This document shows positions 1-7,144 of a stretch of 39,912 nt of DNA, one piece after another. Origin of the DNA: DATAVB01 sp040414495. GTDB lineage: Bacteria > Actinomycetota > Actinomycetes > Mycobacteriales > QHCD01. How positions within the stretch are numbered: position 1 is the stretch's first letter; the number at the start of each line of letters is the position of its first letter. Made by a program: the position numbers and the translations under genes. Location of the stretch: assembly GCA_040414495.1 (NCBI GenBank), contig JBEDUI010000207.1, positions 1 to 39,912 on the forward strand, read 5' to 3'. Under the pieces are notes generated by a model. The model saw nothing but the letters and a program-made list of their open reading frames with translations. It was not told where the DNA came from and ran no database searches.

Positions 1-228
1 GGCAGGGCGATTTCCGCGTCGCAAACGGTCCCTGTGTGCAGCGAGTGTGGCGGCAGGGTGGTTTTGGGGTGGCTGGGTGTGCGTTGGTGCAGCGAGTGTG
101 GCACCAGGGCGATTCACACGCGGCAAACAATCCCTGTGTGCAGCGAGTGTGGTGGCAGGGTGGTTTTGGGGTGGCCGGGTGCGCGTGGGTGCAGCGACCG
201 TGGCAGCAGTGCGATTTCCGCGCAACAT
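1..228. repeat. 102-bp tandem repeat, about 2.2 copies
   Basis: The block starting CCCTGTGTGCAGCGAGTGTGG at 30 recurs at 132, a period of 102 bp. A partial third copy (ggcagcagtgcgatttccgc) ends near 228. Each unit also contains GTGCAGCGAGTGTGG twice, so a shorter repeat is nested in it. The array probably continues beyond the left edge. Since 102 is a multiple of three, open frames run through it (CSECG repeats on the + strand), but no ribosome site or recognisable protein supports coding. Confidence 0.85.
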
Positions 229-241
229 AAATGGGGCGCAC

Positions 242-277
242 AAAAAATGGGGCCGACACGAAATCGTGCCGGCCCCA
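242..277 (-). terminator. Rho-independent terminator of the MFS gene
   Basis: Read on the minus strand, a stem of about 12 bp (GGGGCCGGCACG paired with CGTGTCGGCCCC, one mismatch, loop ATTT) is followed directly by TTTTTT (plus-strand A-run 242-247). It lies 15 bp past the stop codon of the MFS gene. This is one of the two clearest intrinsic terminators in the window. Confidence 0.92.
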
Positions 278-291
278 GTAAACGTCGATCC

Positions 292-1830
292 CTAGCCCAT
301 CGGGATCGGCGCGCCTTCGGGTAACTTCGGGGTTTCGTTGCGACTGAACAGCGTGAACAGCAGGCCAACCGCGGCGAAGATGATCGCCACCGAGAACGCG
401 ACCGAAATGCCGTGCGCGAGCACCGCGTGCACCACCGACTCCGGCGGCTTGAGCTTGCCCGCGGCGAACGCCTGCTGCTGCTCCGGCGTGGCGTGGGCCA
501 GGAACTGCTTGGTCTGGCTGGTCTGCTCGTGTCGACTGGCCGTGGCGAAGACGGTGACCAGGATCGACAGGCCGAGCGACCCGCCGACCTGCTGCATGAC
601 GTTCAACATGGCCGAGGCGGCGCCGGTCTCCTCCTGGCGTACACCATTCACGGCGGTCAGGGTCAGCGGTACGAAGATGAATCCCATGCCCAGGCCGAAG
701 ATCAGCATCGGACCGAGCAGACCGGTGAGGTAACCGCTGCTCGCCGACAGCTGGGCCAGCCAGGCCAGACCACCCGTGGCCAGCGCCGCGCCGAGAATGA
801 GGAACGGCTTCGGCCCGAACCTGGCCAACAGCTGCGAACTGATCTGGGCCGAGACGCCGATGATCAGCGCGACCGGCAGGAACGCGACCCCGGCCTTGAT
901 CGGGCTGTAGCCCAGCACGTTCTGCACGAACTGGGTGAGGAAGAAGAACATGCCCATCATGCCGCCGACAAAGGCGAACATGATCGCGTAGCTGAACGAG
1001 CGGTCCCGGCTGGCGAACAGCCGCAACGGAACGATCGGCTGGCTGGTCCGGGTCTCGATCACGATGAACGCGGCGAGCAATACGACGGCCGCGATGAACG
1101 CCGCGATCGTCCAGGTATTGCTCCAACCCTTGTCCGCGGCGTGGATGAAGCCGTAGACCAGTGCGGTCATGCCCAGGGTCGAGGTGAGCGCGCCACCGAA
1201 GTCGAACTGGCCGCGACGGCGTTCGGACTCGGCCAGGAACAGCGGCACCAGCGCCACGATGACGACGCCAATCGGCACATTCACGAACAGCACCCAGCGC
1301 CAGGACAGCCACGAGGTCAACATGCCGCCCAGCAGCAGACCGAGGGCCGCGCCGGCACCGGAGACGGCGGCGAACACGCCGAACGCGCGGTTCCGCTCGG
1401 GGCCTTCCATCGTGTTGGTCGTGATCAGGGCCAGTGCGGTCGGCGAGGCGATCGCGCCGCCGACGCCCTGCACTGCCCGGGCCGCCAGCAACCAGCCTGA
1501 CGACTGGGCAAAACCGCCTACCAGCGAGGCGATGATGAAGATCAGGATGCCAGCGACGAAGGTACGCCGGCGGCCGAGAATGTCGCCCATCCGGCCGCCG
1601 AGCAGCATCAGGCCGCCGAAGGTGAGGGTGTAGGCATTGAGCACCCACGACAGGCTGGTGTCGGAGAAGTGCAACGCGGTCTGCATGTGGGGCAGCGCGA
1701 TATTGACGATGGTCGCGTCCAGCACAATCATCAGCTGGGCGCAGGCGATGACGGTGAGCGCAATGCCTGGATGGTGGCCGCGCTTGGGCGCCGCCGATTG
1801 TGCGCGTGCAATGTCCGCGGTAGCGGTCAT
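292..1830 (-). CDS. MFS multidrug exporter, DHA2/EmrB-QacA type (14 TM)
   Basis: A 512-residue integral membrane protein of the 14-helix drug:proton antiporter family (EmrB, QacA). Family members use the proton gradient to export hydrophobic drugs, antibiotics or self-made metabolites. The first helix carries the DHA2 motif LDATIVNIALP (about residues 37-47), and a loop carries the motif-A-like GGRMGDILGRRR. Hydrophobic segments continue to the end, before a short polar tail. I chose the ATG at 1830 because AGAAGGACGTCACG precedes it; the 50 extra codons upstream lack family features. The gene is divergent from a TetR regulator 250 bp away and ends at a strong terminator, a classic repressor/efflux arrangement. 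The substrate cannot be read from sequence. Confidence 0.95.
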   Translation of the reverse strand: MTATADIARAQSAAPKRGHHPGIALTVIACAQLMIVLDATIVNIALPHMQTALHFSDTSLSWVLNAYTLTFGGLMLLGGRMGDILGRRRTFVAGILIFIIASLVGGFAQSSGWLLAARAVQGVGGAIASPTALALITTNTMEGPERNRAFGVFAAVSGAGAALGLLLGGMLTSWLSWRWVLFVNVPIGVVIVALVPLFLAESERRRGQFDFGGALTSTLGMTALVYGFIHAADKGWSNTWTIAAFIAAVVLLAAFIVIETRTSQPIVPLRLFASRDRSFSYAIMFAFVGGMMGMFFFLTQFVQNVLGYSPIKAGVAFLPVALIIGVSAQISSQLLARFGPKPFLILGAALATGGLAWLAQLSASSGYLTGLLGPMLIFGLGMGFIFVPLTLTAVNGVRQEETGAASAMLNVMQQVGGSLGLSILVTVFATASRHEQTSQTKQFLAHATPEQQQAFAAGKLKPPESVVHAVLAHGISVAFSVAIIFAAVGLLFTLFSRNETPKLPEGAPIPMG

Positions 1831-2078
1831 CGTGACGTCCTTCTGGGGCGATGTTCGACAGGAAATGTTCAGAAGGTGCAGGTGAAACAGGTCCAGCGTT
1901 TGTAACTCGTACCTGTGACCAAAGACCGGCTCGAAGTGTGACGTGATACCGGTTGAGATCTGGATTACTCCCGGTAGCAACGGTGTAGAGTACGGGTACG
2001 TTCACTACGCGGGGGATCACAGTACGTATTGCTTCTAAGGAACGCAAGCGTTCTTTATGAACTGTGAGGGACTTCTCG
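1831..2078. promoter_or_regulatory. Divergent MFS/TetR control region
   Basis: This 248-bp gap must hold the promoters of both genes. It contains GTACGT/ACGTAC-type inverted repeats between about 2000 and 2030, and a stronger palindrome at 2037-2056 listed separately. I did not find an unambiguous -35/-10 pair for either direction. Confidence 0.6.
2037..2056. promoter_or_regulatory. Candidate TetR operator palindrome
   Basis: AAGGAACGCAAGCGTTCTTT has a perfect core, GAACGC-AA-GCGTTC (2040-2053), extended by AA/TT on both sides. Size and symmetry suit a TetR-family dimer. It lies 22 bp before the chosen start of the regulator, consistent with autorepression. The assignment to this repressor is inferred from position only. 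Confidence 0.6.
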
Positions 2079-2717
2079 ATGGTGAAGCCGGTAAGTCTGG
2101 ACATGAGCAGTCCTTGTACGCATTCCCCCGTCATGCGCCGCCGCGGACCCGCGCTGGAAAAGGCGATTTTTGACGCGACGCTGTGCGAGCTGGCCGACGT
2201 CGGCTACGCCGGGTTGACGATGGAAGGCGTGGCGAGTCGGGCCCAGACCGGCAAGGCCGCCCTCTACCGCCGCTGGTCGAACAAGGACGATCTGATCGTC
2301 GACGCGCTCGATGCCGAGCTGCGGTCCAAAGTGGACGCCCAGCCGGACACCGGCTCGGTCCGCGACGACATCCTCGAACTGATGCGGGCGATGGCCGCGT
2401 TCCTGGCCAGCCCGGCCGGCTCCGCGATGCACACGATCATGAACGAGTGCGTGCATGGCCGCGCACCCGTTGAGCCCGAGAGCCCTGAGATCATGATCAA
2501 ACGGCGGGTGATCGAGCCGCGTCGGCAGATGCTCTTCGAGGCGTTGCGCCGCGGGGTGAAGCGGGGCGAGGTCCGCTCCGACGCCGTTTCCGAGCGGGTG
2601 GTCGAGGTCGGCCCGGCCCTGCTCATCTCCAGCTATCTGGCCCACGGTGGACCGGTCGAGGACGCCGAACTGGTTGCCATCGTCGACGAGGTGCTGGTAC
2701 CTCTGGTCCGCGCCTGA
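2079..2717 (+). CDS. TetR family transcriptional regulator
   Basis: A 212-residue one-component repressor. The N-terminal three-helix DNA-binding domain is at about residues 20-65, with the usual pattern: ALEKAIFDATLCELADVGY, then TMEGVASRAQTGKAALYRRW, then the NKDDLIVDAL cap. The remaining alpha-helical part is the ligand and dimerisation domain; near its end is EVGPALLISSYLAHGGPVED, as in TetR_C-type proteins. Start: ATG at 2079 is preceded by GAGGGA at a good distance; a GTG at 2064 and an ATG at 2103 are in frame. It most likely represses the divergent MFS exporter and itself, released by an exporter substrate. The ligand is unknown. Confidence 0.93.
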   Translation: MVKPVSLDMSSPCTHSPVMRRRGPALEKAIFDATLCELADVGYAGLTMEGVASRAQTGKAALYRRWSNKDDLIVDALDAELRSKVDAQPDTGSVRDDILELMRAMAAFLASPAGSAMHTIMNECVHGRAPVEPESPEIMIKRRVIEPRRQMLFEALRRGVKRGEVRSDAVSERVVEVGPALLISSYLAHGGPVEDAELVAIVDEVLVPLVRA

Positions 2718-2773
2718 CCCGTACAGTTTCTGGCCGCTCACGCGGCGTAACCCAAAGACGGCCACAGTACGGG
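2718..2773 (+). terminator. Hairpin after the TetR gene
   Basis: CCCGTAC (2718-2724) pairs with GTACGGG (2767-2773), and GGCCG (2732-2736) with CGGCC (2759-2763), giving an interrupted two-part stem directly after the stop codon. There is no T-run, so its efficiency as a terminator is uncertain. Confidence 0.4.
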
Positions 2774-2844
2774 GTAAATCCCCGACCATCGAATGTTGAG
2801 AAACAGCCGGTCGGCGGGTTTGCCGGTGCGCCACGCCGATCTGG

Positions 2845-2880
2845 CTGTCACCGCACAGACACGCGGCATACAGTGACGCC
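2845..2880 (+). promoter_or_regulatory. Promoter of the two-component operon, probably leaderless
   Basis: A -35-like CTGTCA (2845-2850) and a -10 TACAGT (2869-2874) are 18 bp apart. Transcription would start about 6-7 bases later, essentially at the GTG start at 2881. No Shine-Dalgarno sequence precedes that GTG, which fits a leaderless message. Confidence 0.5.
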
Positions 2881-3549
2881 GTGCCTGCTGTGCTGCTCGC
2901 CGAGGACGACTCGGCCATTTCCGAACCGCTGTCCCGCGCCTTGCAGCGGGAGGGCTACGAGGTCCTGATCAGCCGCGACGGTCCGTCCACTTTGGAGACC
3001 GCGCTCTCCGGCTCGATCGGGTTGCTGGTCCTGGACCTCGGGCTGCCCGGGATGGACGGCCTTGAGGTGTGCCGGCGCTTGCGGACGGAGAAGTCGACCG
3101 TTCCGGTACTGGTGCTCACCGCCCGTACCGACGAGGTCGATTTCGTCGTCGGGCTGGACGCCGGGGCCGATGACTACGTCGGCAAGCCGTTCCGGCTGGC
3201 CGAGCTGTTGGCCCGGGTACGGGCCCTGCTGCGGCGGCGCGGCGTGGATGTGCTGGACGCCAGCGGCGTGCGGATGGAGGTCCCCTCGCGCCGGGTCTGG
3301 CAGGACGGCACGGAGCTGTCGCTGTCGAACAAGGAGTACGAGCTGCTGCGCATCCTGCTCGAGCATGCCGGCACCGTGGTCACCCGCGAAGACATCATGC
3401 GCGAGGTCTGGGACGACACCGAAGGCACGGCGTCCAAGACGCTCGATATGCACATCTCATGGCTGCGCCGCAAGCTCGGCGACGACCCGCAGCGTGCCCG
3501 GCTGCTGTCCACTGTGCGCGGAGTGGGCTTCCGGTTCGAACGCGGATGA
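2881..3549 (+). CDS. OmpR/PhoB family response regulator
   Basis: A 222-residue two-component response regulator. The receiver domain (about 1-115) has the acidic pair D9/D10, the phosphoacceptor D52 in LVLDLGLPGMDG, T80 and K102 in GKPF. The C-terminal winged helix (about 128-220) ends in the typical TVRGVGFRFE. It should be phosphorylated by the kinase encoded 3 bp downstream and bind direct repeats at target promoters. Start: GTG at 2881, which begins right at the receiver domain with a -10 box immediately upstream. The regulon is unknown, and the neighbouring genes give no clear target. Confidence 0.95.
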   Translation: MPAVLLAEDDSAISEPLSRALQREGYEVLISRDGPSTLETALSGSIGLLVLDLGLPGMDGLEVCRRLRTEKSTVPVLVLTARTDEVDFVVGLDAGADDYVGKPFRLAELLARVRALLRRRGVDVLDASGVRMEVPSRRVWQDGTELSLSNKEYELLRILLEHAGTVVTREDIMREVWDDTEGTASKTLDMHISWLRRKLGDDPQRARLLSTVRGVGFRFERG

Positions 3550-3552
3550 TCG

Positions 3553-4824
3553 GTGCGCCGCCGCCTGCTGCTATCCACGCTGGGCGTCGCGTTAGTCGCG
3601 ATCCTGGCCCTCGGTCTGCCGTTGCTGTTGGTGACGGCCCGGCTCATCGCTGACGCTGCCCGCAACGACCTGCTGCGGCAGGCGCAGAGCGTTCAGGCTT
3701 ACGTCGAGGACCGGATCACTGACGGTCGGCTGCAACCAGGTCGGCTGGCGCACCTGGTGCCCTCGACCCAGCAGGTCGTGGTCCGGCTGCCCGACGGCCA
3801 GACGTTCAAGGCCGGACCGTCGCCCGGTTCCCATCCGCTGAAGCAGAGCGTTTCGATACGTGATGGCGGCCGGGTGACGGTGGCGCGGCCGATCCACGAG
3901 CTGCACTCGGACCAGATACGGGCCGGCCTGGTCGTGGCCGTACTGGCACTGCTGTCGGCCGCCGTCGCCGCTGCGGTCGCGATGTTCTCGGCGCGCCGGC
4001 TGTCCGGCCCCCTGTTGGTCGTGGCCGACCGGGCCGCGCGCCTCGGGTCGGGTGACTTCCGGGTCTCTCCGGAACGACATGGCATCCCCGAGCTGGACCG
4101 GGTGTCCGACGTCCTGGACCGCAGCGCCACCGAGATCGCCGACCTGGTTCGGCGCGAACGCGACCTGGCCAGCGACGTATCGCACCAGCTGCGGACCCGG
4201 CTGACCGCGCTACAGATGCGGCTGGAGGAGATCGCGCTCTCGGACGACAAGACCGTACGGGACGAAGCCAACGCGGCGCTGGAGCAGGCTGAGCGGCTCT
4301 CCGGCGTAGTCGACGAATTGTTGGCCCAGGCCAGGCACGCCCGTGCGGCCGGGGCGCACAGCGTCGACGTTTCGTCCGAGATCGCCACCATCACGCAGGA
4401 ATACGTACCGGCCGTGGAGGCCGCAGGCCGGCGTCTGCAGCTGGATCTGACCCCCTCGGTGTCGGCGGTAGCGACGCCCGGCCGGCTACACCAGGCGGTC
4501 GGCGTGCTGGTCGACAACGCGGTACACCACGGCGCTGGGGTGATCCGGGTCGTCACCCGGGCCACGCCCAACAACGTCGTGGTCGAGGTGAGCGACGAGG
4601 GCACCGGGGTGGACGCCGACCTCGTACCGCGGCTGTTCGAACGCGGTGTCAGCGGCGCCGGGAGTACGGGCGTCGGGTTGGCCCTGGCCCGGGCGTTGGT
4701 GGAGGCGGACGGCGGCCGGCTCGAGCTGCGCCAGGCCAGCCCACCGCTGTTCGCGGTCTTCCTGAGCCGGGCCGATCGGGTGGCGCCGGAGCGGGCGTCG
4801 CTGCCGACCGGGTCGGAGTCCTGA
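3553..4824 (+). CDS. Membrane sensor histidine kinase
   Basis: A 423-residue HisKA-type kinase. TM1 is at about 5-27 and TM2 at about 123-147, enclosing a short extracytoplasmic sensor of about 95 residues. A HAMP linker follows (about 148-200), then the phosphoacceptor H211 in SDVSHQLRTRL. The ATP-binding domain has the N box (LVDNAVHHG), G1 (DEGTG) and G2 (GVGLALA). The start is a GTG 3 bp after the regulator's stop, so the two are co-translated. SHQLRTRLTAL replaces the more common SHELRTPL; this variant is frequent in actinobacterial kinases. The signal sensed is unknown. The stop codon lies inside a 17-bp tandem repeat. Confidence 0.95.
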   Translation: MRRRLLLSTLGVALVAILALGLPLLLVTARLIADAARNDLLRQAQSVQAYVEDRITDGRLQPGRLAHLVPSTQQVVVRLPDGQTFKAGPSPGSHPLKQSVSIRDGGRVTVARPIHELHSDQIRAGLVVAVLALLSAAVAAAVAMFSARRLSGPLLVVADRAARLGSGDFRVSPERHGIPELDRVSDVLDRSATEIADLVRRERDLASDVSHQLRTRLTALQMRLEEIALSDDKTVRDEANAALEQAERLSGVVDELLAQARHARAAGAHSVDVSSEIATITQEYVPAVEAAGRRLQLDLTPSVSAVATPGRLHQAVGVLVDNAVHHGAGVIRVVTRATPNNVVVEVSDEGTGVDADLVPRLFERGVSGAGSTGVGLALARALVEADGGRLELRQASPPLFAVFLSRADRVAPERASLPTGSES

Positions 4825-4873
4825 CCGGGTCGGAGTACTGACCGGGTCGGAGTCGTGACTGGGTTGGTGTCCT
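4806..4873. repeat. 17-bp tandem repeat, four copies
   Basis: Units GACCGGGTCGGAGTCCT (4806), GACCGGGTCGGAGTACT (4823), GACCGGGTCGGAGTCGT (4840) and a diverged GACTGGGTTGGTGTCCT (4857) run head to tail. The first unit encodes the last kinase codons and the stop TGA straddles units one and two. A 17-bp unit is not a multiple of three, so copy-number change upstream of the stop would alter the kinase C-terminus. Confidence 0.9.
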
Positions 4874-4947
4874 GACCGCAGCGAACCGCGTTCCGCGCGA
4901 ACCTCGTTCTTGAGCCCGGGTCCTGAGTGGACAGGTCAGCGTCGTCG

Positions 4948-5469
4948 CTAGTTGATCTTGGCTGGTTCGCGCTGACCCGCGGCTTTCGCGTCCGACACGA
5001 ACACCCAGCGCTTATAGGACCAGAAGCGGAAGATCGTGCCGAGTCCGATACCGATGATGTTGGCGATGTTGATCGACAACTTGTCGGTGTAACCGAGGAC
5101 GTAATGGGTGAAGCCCAGTATCGCCAACCCGATCAATAGGGCGATCACGTTGAGCCCGAAGAACAGTGCGTATTCGCGACGCAGACCGCTGCGGGCCCGG
5201 TGCGAGAACGACCAGTGGCGGTTCATGAAGTACGCCAGCGTCGTAGAAACCCCGGTCGAGATGACCTTGGATGTCAGAACGCCGACGCCTTCGCCGAAAT
5301 GAAGGGCGTTGAAGATGCTGAGGTCGACCACGAAGTTGATCGCGCCGACGACGCCAAAGGCCGACAGCTCTTTCAACAACACGTGCCAGGGCGTGCTCAA
5401 CCGGCTAAGCAAGCGCATCCGGTCAGTGTAGAGATGCTGTGTGAAGATGGGTTGAGTAGGCCGTGACAT
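4948..5469 (-). CDS. GtrA family membrane protein
   Basis: About 173 residues with four predicted membrane helices in a GtrA-like domain. It opens with FGVVGAINFVVDLSIFNAL and contains the typical FMNRHWSF and FRFWSYKRWVF segments between and after helices. Family members are linked to translocation of lipid-linked sugars or to cell-surface glycan synthesis. A GtrA-like gene next to purK is a conserved actinobacterial context. Start: ATG at 5469 is my choice, but neither it nor the ATG at 5418 has a clear ribosome site; the domain itself begins just after 5418. An ORF extending to 5520 would run into the divergent dehydrogenase gene and is unlikely. Confidence 0.88.
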   Translation of the reverse strand: MSRPTQPIFTQHLYTDRMRLLSRLSTPWHVLLKELSAFGVVGAINFVVDLSIFNALHFGEGVGVLTSKVISTGVSTTLAYFMNRHWSFSHRARSGLRREYALFFGLNVIALLIGLAILGFTHYVLGYTDKLSINIANIIGIGLGTIFRFWSYKRWVFVSDAKAAGQREPAKIN

Positions 5470-5518
5470 TCGACGTTCGGCAAACGGCCAACTACCCCGT
5501 CTTGAGAAAGGTGAGGGC

Positions 5519-6673
5519 ATGCCGGACTACCAGCTCAACGAAGAGCAGGAGTCGTTCCGGGGCACGATTGAGGATTTCGCCCGGACCGTCGTTGCCCCGC
5601 GCGCCGCCAGCTTTGATGAGAGCGGCGAATTCCCGTACGACATCGTCAAGCAGATGGGCGATATGGGATTGTTCGGGCTGCCGTTCCCGGAGGAGTACGG
5701 CGGGATGGGCGGCGATTACTTCGCGCTGTGCCTGGCGCTGGAGGAGTTGGCCCGGGTCGACTCGTCGGTCGCGATCACGTTGGAAGCCGGGGTGTCGTTG
5801 GGGGCGATGCCCGTATTCAAATTCGGTACGCCGGAGCAGCGTTCGGAGTGGCTGCCGCAGTTGACCTCGGGTGCCTCGCTGGGGGCGTTCGGCTTGACCG
5901 AGCCCGGCGGCGGCTCGGATGCCGGCGCGACCCGGACCACGGCCCGGCTCGACGGGGCCGAGTGGGTGATCAACGGCACGAAGTGCTTCATCACCAACGG
6001 CGGCACCGACGTGACCAAACTGATAACCGCGACCGCGATCACCGGGCAGCGGGCGGACGGCAAGCCGGAGATCTCCTCGATCCTGATACCGGTGCCGCGG
6101 GCCGGGTTCTCCGCCTCCAAGAAGTACTCGAAGGTCGGCTGGCGCGCGTCGGACACCCGTGAGCTGGTATTCGACGACTGCCGGGTGCCTTCGGCGAACC
6201 TGCTGGGCGAGCGTGGGCGGGGGCTGGCCAACTTCCTGACCATTCTGGACGAGGGCCGGATCGCGATCTCCGCGTTGGCGGTCGGGCTGGCCCAGGGTTG
6301 CGTCGATGAGTCGGTGCGGTACGCCAAGGAGCGGGCCGCGTTCGGGCACAACATCGGGCACTACCAGGCGATCGCGTTCCAGATCGCTGACATGCGGACC
6401 CGTACGCACGTGGCGCGGCTGGCGTACTACGACGCCGCGGCCCGCCGGGATGCTGGCGTCCCGTTCGCGGCCCAGGCGGCGATGGCCAAGCTGTACTCGT
6501 CCCAGATCGCGGTCGACAACGCCCGTACTGCGACTCAGATCTTTGGCGGATACGGGTTCATGAACGAGTTCCCGGTCGCCCGGCACTGGCGCGACGCGAA
6601 GATCCTGGAGATCGGGGAGGGGACCTCCGAGGTACAGCGGATGCTCATCGCCCGCGATCTCGGCCTCGGCTGA
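5519..6673 (+). CDS. Acyl-CoA dehydrogenase
   Basis: A 384-residue FAD-dependent acyl-CoA dehydrogenase catalysing alpha,beta-desaturation of an acyl-CoA, with electrons passed to ETF. It has the normal three-domain layout. The flavin-binding motif GAFGLTEPGGGSDAG is at about 122-136, WVINGTKCFITNGG follows, and the FGGYGFMNEFPVAR segment is near the end. The predicted catalytic base is E367 in IGEGTSEVQRM. Start: ATG at 5519 preceded by AAAGGTGAGGG. Chain-length preference cannot be assigned; short/medium-chain or branched-chain substrates are typical of this subfamily. It is divergent from GtrA. Confidence 0.95.
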   Translation: MPDYQLNEEQESFRGTIEDFARTVVAPRAASFDESGEFPYDIVKQMGDMGLFGLPFPEEYGGMGGDYFALCLALEELARVDSSVAITLEAGVSLGAMPVFKFGTPEQRSEWLPQLTSGASLGAFGLTEPGGGSDAGATRTTARLDGAEWVINGTKCFITNGGTDVTKLITATAITGQRADGKPEISSILIPVPRAGFSASKKYSKVGWRASDTRELVFDDCRVPSANLLGERGRGLANFLTILDEGRIAISALAVGLAQGCVDESVRYAKERAAFGHNIGHYQAIAFQIADMRTRTHVARLAYYDAAARRDAGVPFAAQAAMAKLYSSQIAVDNARTATQIFGGYGFMNEFPVARHWRDAKILEIGEGTSEVQRMLIARDLGLG

Positions 6674-6837
6674 AGTTGGTCCCCGGCTCGCGGCTTCCGG
6701 CTCGCGGCTCGCGGTTCGCGGTTACGGCTTGCCGCTTCCGGCTTCCGGCTGCCGCGTCCGCGAGACCGCTTCCCGGCTCCGCCGCCGCCCGCCGCTCCTC
6801 TCGTCGCTCGGCTGCGCTGCCCCTCGCACTTCATGCT

Positions 6838-6881
6838 CATGAGTGGTTTCGGTGCCGAAACCCGTATCAAATCCACTCATG
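6838..6881. terminator. Nested palindrome, possible terminator or REP-like element
   Basis: The outer arms CATGAGTGG (6838-6846) and CCACTCATG (6873-6881) enclose a perfect 18-bp palindrome, GGTTTCGGTGCCGAAACC (6845-6862). The two stems overlap by two bases, so they could be alternative folds. It lies 165 bp after the dehydrogenase stop. There is no T-run. Confidence 0.5.
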
Positions 6882-7031
6882 ATCATGGTCTCGGTTGCGA
6901 GCGCGGGCCAGCGCGCGGGTCAGTTTCAAGATCATGATGACTTTCGTCAACGAAAAGGCGACAAACGCCATCACGATCATGGCGCCGAGGCGCCCGTGTC
7001 GAGGGGCGCCCGGAGTTCCGGCCTGAGTCTC

Positions 7032-7112
7032 CGCGCCGGCAAACGAAAACGGCGCCGCCAACCGGATACGTCCAGCAGCTTGGACTGCCTCGCTCCTTCG
7101 TTCGCCGGCGCG
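7032..7112. repeat. 16-bp inverted repeat upstream of mntR
   Basis: CGCGCCGGCAAACGAA (7032-7047) is the inverted complement of TTCGTTCGCCGGCGCG (7097-7112) at 15 of 16 positions. Between the arms is a smaller hairpin, GTCCA (7070-7074) with TGGAC (7081-7085). It could fold as DNA cruciform or RNA, but the likely transcription start of mntR lies after it. Confidence 0.65.
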
Positions 7113-7122
7113 AAACTCGAAG

Positions 7123-7140
7123 TTCGGTGTACCGTAATTT
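7123..7140 (+). promoter_or_regulatory. Candidate MntR operator and -10 element
   Basis: TTCGGTGTACCGTAA (7123-7137) is a near-palindrome with the core CGGT-GT-ACCG. It overlaps TAATTT (7135-7140), a plausible -10 box, and sits 7 bp upstream of the mntR ATG. The layout suggests autoregulation by metal-bound repressor and a very short or absent leader. No Shine-Dalgarno sequence is visible. Confidence 0.5.
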
Positions 7141-7144
7141 TGTG

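Larger units (their letters stand above)
6674..7144. other. 471-bp non-coding gap with structured repeats
   Basis: No convincing gene. 6680-6760 is a low-complexity run of CGGCTCGCGGCTTC-like units. At 6838-6881 there is a nested palindrome, and GATCATG recurs at 6881, 6930 and 6976. At 7032-7112 a long imperfect inverted repeat precedes the regulator gene. The frames open across this stretch have no ribosome sites or recognisable protein features. Confidence 0.7.

Noticed and set aside
1..228. CRISPR array at the left edge
   Set aside because: The repeated unit is continuous without unique spacers of regular length, and no cas gene is near.
412..1500. Long plus-strand frame of 362 codons inside the MFS gene
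   Set aside because: It is antisense to a gene with clear MFS motifs and has the Arg/Gln/Glu-rich look of GC-rich shadow frames.
7032..7144. Manganese (yybP-ykoY) riboswitch ahead of mntR-mntH
   Set aside because: I could not find the conserved yybP-ykoY loops, and the likely promoter is after the stem-forming region. A covariance-model search would settle it.
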